Shown piece by piece: positions 1 to 5,482 of a DNA stretch of 8,267 bases; position 1 is the stretch's first letter, and every line of letters starts with the position of its first letter. The DNA comes from Promethearchaeia archaeon. Its GTDB lineage: Archaea; Asgardarchaeota; Lokiarchaeia; Sigyniarchaeales; SOKP01. A model generated the notes under the pieces. It did no database searches. It saw nothing but the letters and a program-made list of their open reading frames with translations, and was not told where the DNA came from. The translations under genes were made by a program, and so were the position numbers. The DNA lies in assembly GCA_029856295.1 (NCBI GenBank), contig JAHQWS010000079.1:1-8267 (forward strand), in the 5' to 3' direction.

Positions 1-22
1 TTCTAATTGTATGTAACTCAAT

Positions 23-30
23 TTTATAAA
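23..30 (+). promoter_or_regulatory. TATA-like box upstream of the coiled-coil gene
   Basis: The octamer TTTATAAA lies 27 nt before the ATG at 58. Archaeal transcription usually starts about 22-25 nt after the box, which would put the start near 53 and leave a leader of only a few nucleotides. This geometry favours ATG 58 over the in-frame ATG at 37 and TTG at 7, which would lie upstream of the transcript start. Seen: the motif and spacing. Inferred: that it is used. Confidence 0.5.
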
Positions 31-57
31 AAAAGTATGACTCATAAGAGCGAAAAA

Positions 58-1536
58 ATGGCTTCTGGAGACCAAGAAGAGAAGGATAGCAAAACGGAGA
101 AAGAAAAAAATAGTAAAATTGACAAAGATATTGAGAAGTTAGATAAAGATTTATTATCTAAAGCAAAAGATTCCAGAGATATGATTGATAAAAAATTGCG
201 AACCTTTGAAAACACGATTGAAGATGTAGAAAAAGAAGCTGAGAAAAAAAATGATATTGAAGAAGAAAAAGAAATTGATAGTGAGACGCTGCAGAAATTA
301 AATAAAGAAATTGAAGACGCACACTCTCAATTTGATTCAATTTCAAAAAAAATCGTCGATAAAAAGGAATATTTATCTGCGTTAGAAGAAAAAATAGCTG
401 AACTTGAAGAAGATTACAATCGCAAAGTTGAAGAAACTAAAACATTGGAAGAACAGGTGACAATAACAAAAGAAAGCAAAGAGGCCTTAGACGAGGAATA
501 TAAGGAACTTCTGAAAAATAACGAACAATTAGTTAAAACCTATGAAAACAGACAAGTCGATTTAATCGTGCTAACTGATGGTATTAAAGAAAAAGTGGCA
601 ACCCAAGAAGATCTAAGGACAAAAATATCAAAAGTAAACAAAGATATTGAGGAAAAAGAAAATAGGCTTGAAAAACAAAGAGAAGAAGCGGAAGCTCTTG
701 AAAAAAAATTAAAAAGTCTTAGGGTTGAAAATGATAGTTTAAAAGTATCAATTGAGAAAAACAAGATTGAGTATCAACATACAGATAATCTTATTCAGGC
801 AAAAGAAGATGAGCTTAAAACATTAAATGAACAAGTGGATAAAAAAGAAACCAGAATAAAGGATATTCAGGAATTACAAGAACAATATAACGAGGGTTTT
901 CCAGAAATGGAAAAACAAAAAGAAACATATACAGAACTCTTAGAAAAATACAAGGTTCAATTGACAGATAAACAACAACAAATGATCGGCATAGAATCTA
1001 GAATACAAGAGCTAACTGATTCTTTTGAATCTATGAACGAGCAAATTAAAAGCAAAGAAGATTTAATTGAAGTTAGTGAAAAAAGATTAACCGATATAAA
1101 GAATGCTATTGATGAATCAACGAGGGAGTATAATGAGAGGGAAGAACGATTAGTAGCGTTAACTGAAAAACTAGACCATTTAAAACCTGACTATGATAAA
1201 GTAGTGAAAACCAAAGAGGTCATTGAAACTAGTATTACAGATTCTAGGGCAATTTTCCAGAAGTTAAAAGCTGAATTAGAAAAAACTGAATCTGAAATTA
1301 GAGACAAAGAGAGTAGGATAAATAGGTTAGAATTTCTATCCTTTATTTATAGAGCATCTAAATTATTTGGTGGAATTCTAATTGCGGCAGGATTTTTCTT
1401 TATTATAATTGGATTAATGTTCATTTTAAATATGCTGAGTGTTGGAGATATTGATAATCCAATAATGTTTACCCTTATGATAATTGCTGCCTCTTTAACA
1501 CTTATATCAGGTTTTTTTCATCTTGAAAAATCTTAA
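58..1536 (+). CDS. Membrane-anchored long coiled-coil protein (function unknown)
   Basis: The protein has 492 residues from ATG 58. The frame is open from TTG 7, with a stop at 4-6, so the gene begins inside the window. Residues about 10-425 are almost entirely charged, rich in Lys, Glu, Asp and Gln with regularly spaced Leu and Ile, the pattern of a long heptad-based coiled coil. Probable breaks lie near residue 175 (Gly), residues 280-282 (Gly-Phe-Pro) and residue 377 (Pro). Two hydrophobic segments follow at about 436-460 and 468-489, joined by a short acidic turn, and only a few residues remain after the second. There is no signal peptide. The simplest topology is a cytoplasmic rod held to the membrane by a C-terminal hairpin, with both ends inside. 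I recognise no enzymatic motif; there is no Walker A, so it is not an SMC or Rad50 ATPase. Structural, tethering or scaffolding roles are possible but unproven. A promoter between it and the next gene suggests it is transcribed alone. Confidence 0.85.
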   Translation: MASGDQEEKDSKTEKEKNSKIDKDIEKLDKDLLSKAKDSRDMIDKKLRTFENTIEDVEKEAEKKNDIEEEKEIDSETLQKLNKEIEDAHSQFDSISKKIVDKKEYLSALEEKIAELEEDYNRKVEETKTLEEQVTITKESKEALDEEYKELLKNNEQLVKTYENRQVDLIVLTDGIKEKVATQEDLRTKISKVNKDIEEKENRLEKQREEAEALEKKLKSLRVENDSLKVSIEKNKIEYQHTDNLIQAKEDELKTLNEQVDKKETRIKDIQELQEQYNEGFPEMEKQKETYTELLEKYKVQLTDKQQQMIGIESRIQELTDSFESMNEQIKSKEDLIEVSEKRLTDIKNAIDESTREYNEREERLVALTEKLDHLKPDYDKVVKTKEVIETSITDSRAIFQKLKAELEKTESEIRDKESRINRLEFLSFIYRASKLFGGILIAAGFFFIIIGLMFILNMLSVGDIDNPIMFTLMIIAASLTLISGFFHLEKS

Positions 1537-1570
1537 ATTTTTGAAAGTTTTAAAGTTGTTAGATTTAATG

Positions 1571-1578
1571 ATATAAAA
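1571..1578 (+). promoter_or_regulatory. TATA-like box upstream of the APC permease gene
   Basis: ATATAAAA ends 31 nt before the TTG start at 1610. A transcript starting about 22-25 nt downstream would carry a leader of roughly 7-10 nt with no Shine-Dalgarno sequence. It lies in the 73-bp gap after the coiled-coil gene, suggesting that the permease-PHP pair has its own promoter. The gap is AT-rich, so a chance match is possible. Confidence 0.4.
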
Positions 1579-1609
1579 TTTTAAATTTGGTTTTAAGCTG
1601 ATTAAAGAT

Positions 1610-3478
1610 TTGAATGAAATTGAACTCCCACCTGAAAAAAAATATGGAATAACTGTAGGAATATTATATGGAATAGGGTGTGGAATAGGGGGGTCAATAT
1701 TCGTTCTTTTAGGTACAGGGATCGTGGTTGCTGGGCCTGGTGTTTTAATTAGTTTATTATTTGGAGGGATCTTAATATTTTTAACCGCACTTAATTATTC
1801 TGAGCTTTCAACTAGTTTGCCTCTATCTGGGGGGGCGTATAACTTTAGTAAAGAGGGCATTGGAGGCTTTTCTGCGTTTATGATAGGAATCTTCCTATTT
1901 ATAGCGAATATTGCCACGTGTTCTTTTTCAGCTCAAGTATTTACTATTATAATCGTTATTTTTTTTCCATTTTTAGAGCCATTTATCATTCCAGTTGCAA
2001 TTATGGCAGTTGTTTTAACAAGTATTGTGTTTTTCAGGACTCAGAGATTTGCGATAAGAACTTTAATTATATTAACAATCACACTCATTACAATTTTTTC
2101 CATTTTCATTATTTCAGGATTATTTATCTCTCCTAATACTAATCCATCTGGGTATAATCCTAATTTTCTTTATTCACAAATGAGTTTTTTTGGAATAATC
2201 CAGATGTTCGCACTTTTATTTATATTTTTTACATCCATTACATCAAATCTAGCCTATTTCAATGTAGATTTAAAAAATCCTTCAAAAAATATACCTAGAG
2301 TCAATATATTAGCCATTCTCTTGACATTAATTATTTATTTATCAATTACATTTGTAGTTTTAATAAATTTAGGAAATAAAACAGAAGATTTAAGTGGATC
2401 TCCTGTCTTATTAGGAGAAATATTATTTGAAGTTCTAGGTCCTATAGGCTTTTACATTATGGGTGCTGCAATGCTAATTTCAACCTTAATAGCTATGAAC
2501 GCAGCATTAGGTTCAGCTGTTAGCATTTTAAAAGCACTTGCGAGAGATAATTATATTCCTAACAAATTTACTAAGTTAAATAAAAAGAAAACTGTCCCTA
2601 CGTATGCACTAATGCTCACAACCATCATAGCGATATTTTTTACATTTTTAGCAGTAGTTTATACTAGCATTGGTTTAACGGCAGAAATCACTACTTTTAT
2701 TTATTTTATTGGACTTGCTGCTGTTAATTTTGCAGCAGTAAATTTGAGGCGTAAAAGGAAGTCATTAGCCCGACCTTTCAAGGCTCCTTTTTTTCCATAT
2801 TTACCCATAATTGTTGGGACAACATGCTTAATTTTAGCATTTGTTTTAGAGCCAGCTGCAATAATTCTTGGATCAATCCTTTTTCTAATAGCAGTTTTAT
2901 ATTATTCATTAACTATTACAGACCGTTATTCAATAGTTATAACTTTAGCAGGACTGAAAGTATTGTGCATAATTGTTGTAGGAAGTTTAATTTGGATTCT
3001 AAATAACTTAAGTACACTGAATTCCCCAACTCAAGGTAATGAATGGTATTTCACACAGGTATTATTACGGATCTTAATTGTGATTTGTATCTTTACAATT
3101 GCAACAATCGTTCTTGATATTATCCCTTTAAGAGAAATAATGTATTTCTTAATTAAAAAAGTAGATAAAGAAAGAGTAGCTATTGATATTGGTGTTGGTC
3201 AAATAATAGAATTAGATAAGATAGAATCAAAATTAATTTTTAATAGCAATAAAATAATCGGAATTATGCAAATTATATCCTCTCTTTTTATATTTTATAT
3301 GGTAATATTGTTTGAAATGAATTTTATTTCTATTGAACAGATTACTTATAGAGGGATAATAATTGACCGTATAACAAGTGAATTTTTTTACACATCAAGC
3401 CTATTATTCTTTGGTATTTGTCTTAGTGTTAGCGGAGCTTATATGGTGTATCTCAATAGAAAATTTAGATTAATTTAA
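1610..3478 (+). CDS. APC-superfamily amino-acid permease with C-terminal membrane extension
   Basis: This 622-residue integral membrane protein probably moves amino acids or related amines by proton- or ion-coupled symport or exchange. Family signatures are clear: the glycine-rich broken first helix (GIGCGIGGSIFVLLG, residues 21-35), YSELSTSLPLSGGAY at 63-77, a NPSKNIPR loop at 223-230, ARDNYIPNKF at 311-320 followed by a TVP turn, and the basic-plus-RPFKAPFFPYLP stretch at 382-399. These account for the usual 12 helices, ending near residue 435. The protein then continues for about 185 residues with roughly four more hydrophobic segments (about 441-464, 482-505, 549-570, 593-614) and a polar stretch of about 35 residues at 513-548. 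Typical family members are around 430-500 residues, so this is an extended form. TTG at 1610 is the only reasonable start: an in-frame stop lies at 1574, and homology begins near residue 10. The PHP gene follows after 14 bp. Substrate is not predictable from sequence. Confidence 0.9.
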   Translation: MNEIELPPEKKYGITVGILYGIGCGIGGSIFVLLGTGIVVAGPGVLISLLFGGILIFLTALNYSELSTSLPLSGGAYNFSKEGIGGFSAFMIGIFLFIANIATCSFSAQVFTIIIVIFFPFLEPFIIPVAIMAVVLTSIVFFRTQRFAIRTLIILTITLITIFSIFIISGLFISPNTNPSGYNPNFLYSQMSFFGIIQMFALLFIFFTSITSNLAYFNVDLKNPSKNIPRVNILAILLTLIIYLSITFVVLINLGNKTEDLSGSPVLLGEILFEVLGPIGFYIMGAAMLISTLIAMNAALGSAVSILKALARDNYIPNKFTKLNKKKTVPTYALMLTTIIAIFFTFLAVVYTSIGLTAEITTFIYFIGLAAVNFAAVNLRRKRKSLARPFKAPFFPYLPIIVGTTCLILAFVLEPAAIILGSILFLIAVLYYSLTITDRYSIVITLAGLKVLCIIVVGSLIWILNNLSTLNSPTQGNEWYFTQVLLRILIVICIFTIATIVLDIIPLREIMYFLIKKVDKERVAIDIGVGQIIELDKIESKLIFNSNKIIGIMQIISSLFIFYMVILFEMNFISIEQITYRGIIIDRITSEFFYTSSLLFFGICLSVSGAYMVYLNRKFRLI

Positions 3479-3492
3479 TTGTTATTACAAAT

Positions 3493-4227
3493 ATGAATTT
3501 CCCTAAAATTAATCTTCATTGCCATTCAAATTATTCTGATGGTAAGAATTCTATTAATGAAATTGTTGCCAAAGCTGTTAAGATTGGATTAAAATATCTG
3601 GCGATAACTGATCATTTCACAAATTCCTGGAAATCAGGGATAATCCCTACTTTAAACTCGACTGAAAAAATTGAAAACTACTTGGAAGAGATCTCAATTT
3701 GCCAAAACCATTTGAGAGAATCTAACAAAAATCTACTGCTCTATAAAGGAATAGAAGTAGATCTAGGAAGTTCTGAAAAATTCATAAAACATCTTATAGA
3801 TCCTTTGAAATTTGATATTATTTTATTTGAATACTTAGAAACATTAGAGGGTCTTGCATATCTAAATAATTTAATTGATTATTGGGAAAGAAAGATGTCA
3901 AACAATAATCTTCCAATCTTCGGGTTAGCTCATTTTGATCCCTCAAATTTTATTTATAATGGTCTAGATAGGCTGATTCAACTTTTAAAAAAACATAATA
4001 TTTATTTCGAATTCAATTCCAGTTATTCACAATTTTACTCCCGAAAAAATGAAATTTTTTTCGAAAAGTTGAAGAACCATCAAATTCCAGTTGGTATTGG
4101 GAGTGATGCTCATCATTCAAAACAACTTGTATTGATAGCAGAACCACTTTATAGAGTAAAAGATTTTGGATTAGAAAATAATCTTATTCGTCTAATTGAG
4201 TTATTGAAAAAAGAAAAAGGTAAATAA
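3493..4227 (+). CDS. PHP-domain metal-dependent phosphoesterase
   Basis: This 244-residue cytoplasmic protein has the Polymerase and Histidinol Phosphatase fold, a TIM-like barrel that hydrolyses phosphoesters with two or three bound metal ions. Visible ligand motifs in order: HCHSNYSDG (H9, H11, D16), ITDH (D40, H41), KGIEVD (E88), GLAHFDP (H147) and GSDAHH (D205, H207). FEFNSS at 172-177 fits the strand that usually reads E-I-N. In many PHP enzymes a further histidine follows the strand corresponding to residues 108-115, usually as a GSxH motif. Here that strand reads DIILFEYL, so one ligand appears to be absent or replaced, perhaps by a glutamate. The length matches stand-alone PHP phosphatases such as the HisJ or YcdX types, but the substrate cannot be assigned and histidinol phosphatase is only one option. 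The ATG lies 14 bp after the permease stop with no TATA-like box or Shine-Dalgarno sequence between, so co-transcription with the permease is likely. Confidence 0.87.
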   Translation: MNFPKINLHCHSNYSDGKNSINEIVAKAVKIGLKYLAITDHFTNSWKSGIIPTLNSTEKIENYLEEISICQNHLRESNKNLLLYKGIEVDLGSSEKFIKHLIDPLKFDIILFEYLETLEGLAYLNNLIDYWERKMSNNNLPIFGLAHFDPSNFIYNGLDRLIQLLKKHNIYFEFNSSYSQFYSRKNEIFFEKLKNHQIPVGIGSDAHHSKQLVLIAEPLYRVKDFGLENNLIRLIELLKKEKGK

Positions 4228-4262
4228 AAATTTTTACATATTAATCATTCTATTAATTTCAC

Positions 4263-4379
4263 TTAATAATTTGTTATAAAACCTATCCAGATCATAATTT
4301 TAGCAACTGTTATTGATTTTAAAAGTAATTTGAAATTAGGACCATCTGAACTTTCTTTTTTTGATTTTTTCTTTGCCAT
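4263..4379 (-). CDS. Possible tiny protein, 38 aa, perhaps frameshifted
   Basis: On the minus strand, ATG at 4379 opens a 38-codon frame beginning MAKKKSKKESSDG, with a hydrophobic C-terminal part, stopping at 4263. An AT-rich box (AATATACT, minus strand 4409-4402) sits about 22 nt before the ATG, the same spacing as for the sirtuin and MFS genes. One added A in the A-run at 4298-4301 (minus strand) would switch the frame into a second one that stays open to a stop at 4234. That would give about 48 residues ending in LLSEINRMINM, six bases from the PHP stop codon. I do not recognise the protein. The lysine codons coincide with T-runs on the plus strand, so this may instead be a terminator read backwards. 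It is recorded as a candidate only. Confidence 0.25.
   Translation of the reverse strand: MAKKKSKKESSDGPNFKLLLKSITVAKIMIWIGFITNY
4356..4370 (+). terminator. Possible T-rich terminator of the permease-PHP operon
   Basis: Runs of seven and six T residues lie about 130 bp after the PHP stop. Archaeal RNA polymerase terminates at T-tracts without needing a strong hairpin. A shorter T5 at 4231-4235, just after the stop, and a T8 at 4430-4437 are alternatives. The same bases would encode the lysine-rich start of the possible minus-strand small protein, so either reading is uncertain. Confidence 0.3.
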
Positions 4380-4401
4380 CTTAATTTACTTTCGTGGTTT
4401 T

Positions 4402-4409
4402 AGTATATT
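4402..4409 (-). promoter_or_regulatory. Weak TATA-like element for the possible minus-strand small gene
   Basis: Read on the minus strand this is AATATACT, ending about 22 nt before ATG 4379. The spacing matches the leaderless pattern of two better-supported genes here, but the match to a TATA consensus is imperfect and the interval is AT-rich. Confidence 0.2.
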
Positions 4410-4493
4410 TCTATCTAATTATTAATTAATTTTTTTTCTTTAATAGCAGTTTATCTATTTTATTAAGTTTGATTAGACTAATTACAATATGTT

Positions 4494-4501
4494 TTTATAA
4501 A
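4494..4501 (+). promoter_or_regulatory. TATA box of the sirtuin gene, leaderless arrangement
   Basis: TTTATAAA ends 21 nt before the ATG at 4523, placing the expected transcription start at or within a base or two of that ATG. This indicates a leaderless mRNA and selects ATG 4523 over the in-frame TTG at 4514, which would fall upstream of the transcript. Confidence 0.6.
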
Positions 4502-4522
4502 TAGATATTTTATTTGTGTAAT

Positions 4523-5284
4523 ATGGAATTAGATCTAGAAGAAAAAATTAATTTAGCCGCAAAATGGATCGCAGAGTCCGAGAAACTTGTGGTGTTTACG
4601 GGAGCAGGTGTTTCCACACACAGCGGGTTACCGGATTATCGCGGACCCGATGGAGTTTGGACTCGAAGAGATGCAGGACTTCCGCCTCCAAAATCACCCC
4701 CATGGGATCAAGTAAAACCTAACGTTGCCCACTTTTCGATTGTAGAACTGCTGAATATTGATAAACTAGATTATTTAATTTCACAGAATGTTGATGGGCT
4801 TCATGCAAAATCAGGGATTCCTTTTGAGATTATGAGCGAGCTCCACGGAAATATGTACTATCTCAAATGTTTAGAATGTAAGAAAAAAATGCTTTTCGAG
4901 GAGGCGGGCTGGGATAAAAATAAATGGGGTAAAGGGTATAGAACAGATAGGGTAAGAAATGGACAACCAAATTGTCCATATTGTGAAGGAAGGATAATCA
5001 ATAGCATTGTAAATTTTGGAGATCCTTTACCAGAAGATGAATTATATGAATCTATGAGGAGATCTGAAAGCTCAGATGTATTCTTCGTAATAGGTTCTTC
5101 TTTAGTTGTGACCCCCGCAGCAAATATGCCGGGGATTGCAAAAAAATCGGGAACTAAGCTAATAATTTTAAATAGAGGGGAGACTCCCTACGATAGAGTA
5201 GCGGATTTAAGATTCTTTGATGATATTATCGATGTTTTACCGCCAATCGTTGAAAAAGTAAAAGAATTAGTAGGCGCGGACTAA
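4523..5284 (+). CDS. Sirtuin, NAD-dependent protein deacylase, SIRT6/SIRT7-like
   Basis: This 253-residue protein removes acetyl or longer acyl groups from lysine using NAD, releasing nicotinamide and O-acyl-ADP-ribose; some family members also transfer ADP-ribose. Visible: the NAD-binding GAGVSTHSGLPDYRG (residues 27-41), SQNVDGLH (87-94), catalytic H108 in ELHGN, a zinc site from C116/C119 and C151/C154, the NFGDPLP strand (164-170), GSSLVV (191-196) and LNRG (216-219). The GPDGVWT that directly follows the first motif, the AKSG after the QNVD motif, SELHGNMY and the closing DRVADLR segment resemble human SIRT6 and SIRT7 (class IV) more than typical bacterial CobB, judged from memory of those proteins. 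The zinc module is normal, with 31 residues between the two cysteine pairs. The length equals a bare catalytic core with no localisation tails. Substrates are unknown; chromatin proteins such as Alba or histones, or acyl-CoA synthetases, are known targets in other organisms. The gene has its own promoter and appears monocistronic. ATG 4523 is chosen over TTG 4514 because of promoter spacing. Confidence 0.95.
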   Translation: MELDLEEKINLAAKWIAESEKLVVFTGAGVSTHSGLPDYRGPDGVWTRRDAGLPPPKSPPWDQVKPNVAHFSIVELLNIDKLDYLISQNVDGLHAKSGIPFEIMSELHGNMYYLKCLECKKKMLFEEAGWDKNKWGKGYRTDRVRNGQPNCPYCEGRIINSIVNFGDPLPEDELYESMRRSESSDVFFVIGSSLVVTPAANMPGIAKKSGTKLIILNRGETPYDRVADLRFFDDIIDVLPPIVEKVKELVGAD

Positions 5285-5334
5285 AATGCACAAAATTAAA
5301 ACATCGTTATCATTTTAGGATATTTAATAAAAAA

Positions 5335-5356
5335 TTTTTCAAATTTTTTTCTTTTT
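5335..5356 (+). terminator. T-rich terminator after the sirtuin gene
   Basis: T-runs of 5, 7 and 5 bases occur within 22 bp, starting about 50 bp after the sirtuin stop. Clustered T-tracts are the usual archaeal termination signal. The following A-rich bases could pair with part of the tract, but the loop would be too small for a convincing hairpin. Confidence 0.45.
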
Positions 5357-5406
5357 AAAGAAAATTTTACCTTTAAATAGTTAAATACCTTAAAGAAGAC
5401 CATAAA

Positions 5407-5461
5407 ACAAAATTTATATAGAAATTCTAATATTAAAAACAACGGACAAATATTTATATAG
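5407..5461 (+). repeat. Duplicated TATA-like module, two copies 40 bp apart
   Basis: The sequence ACAAAATTTATATAG at 5407-5421 recurs as ACAAATATTTATATAG at 5446-5461, differing by one inserted base. The TATA cores (TTTATATA) are exactly 40 bp apart, close to four helical turns. The downstream copy is correctly placed for the MFS gene. The upstream copy may be a second promoter, a decoy or regulatory site, or a remnant of a local duplication. Confidence 0.5.
5453..5460 (+). promoter_or_regulatory. TATA box of the MFS transporter gene, leaderless arrangement
   Basis: TTTATATA ends 22 nt before the ATG at 5483, so transcription is expected to begin at or next to the start codon. The upstream ACAAAT could serve as part of a purine-rich TFB-recognition element. 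No Shine-Dalgarno sequence is present before the ATG. Confidence 0.6.
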
Positions 5462-5482
5462 CTTAATGTCAAATTCATAATT

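Noticed and set aside
7..57. Longer N-terminus of the coiled-coil protein from TTG 7 or ATG 37
   Set aside because: Both starts lie before the transcription start predicted from the TATA box at 23-30, and the added residues do not continue the charged composition. They stay possible if an upstream promoter exists.
158..764. Minus-strand open frames opposite the coiled-coil gene
   Set aside because: Their Phe/Leu/Ser-rich products are the mirror image of the Lys/Glu-rich codons of the real gene.
58..1536. Coiled-coil gene as an SMC, Rad50 or chemoreceptor protein
   Set aside because: There is no Walker A or ABC signature, no periplasmic sensor, and no recognisable methyl-accepting signalling tip; the membrane segments are at the C-terminus.
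1918..3006. Extra plus-strand frames inside the permease gene
   Set aside because: They lie in another frame within a gene full of conserved APC motifs and have low-complexity Tyr/Phe/Asn/Ser products.
5347..5364. Hairpin within the T-rich tract after the sirtuin gene
   Set aside because: The pairing is only A-T with one C-G and needs a two-base loop, so it is not a convincing RNA hairpin. The T-tract alone is kept as the terminator.
5296..5478. Minus-strand 60-codon open frame across the sirtuin-MFS gap
   Set aside because: It overlaps the sirtuin terminator T-runs and both TATA modules, and its product is a Phe/Lys/Leu-rich string expected from AT-rich non-coding DNA. No family or promoter was recognised.
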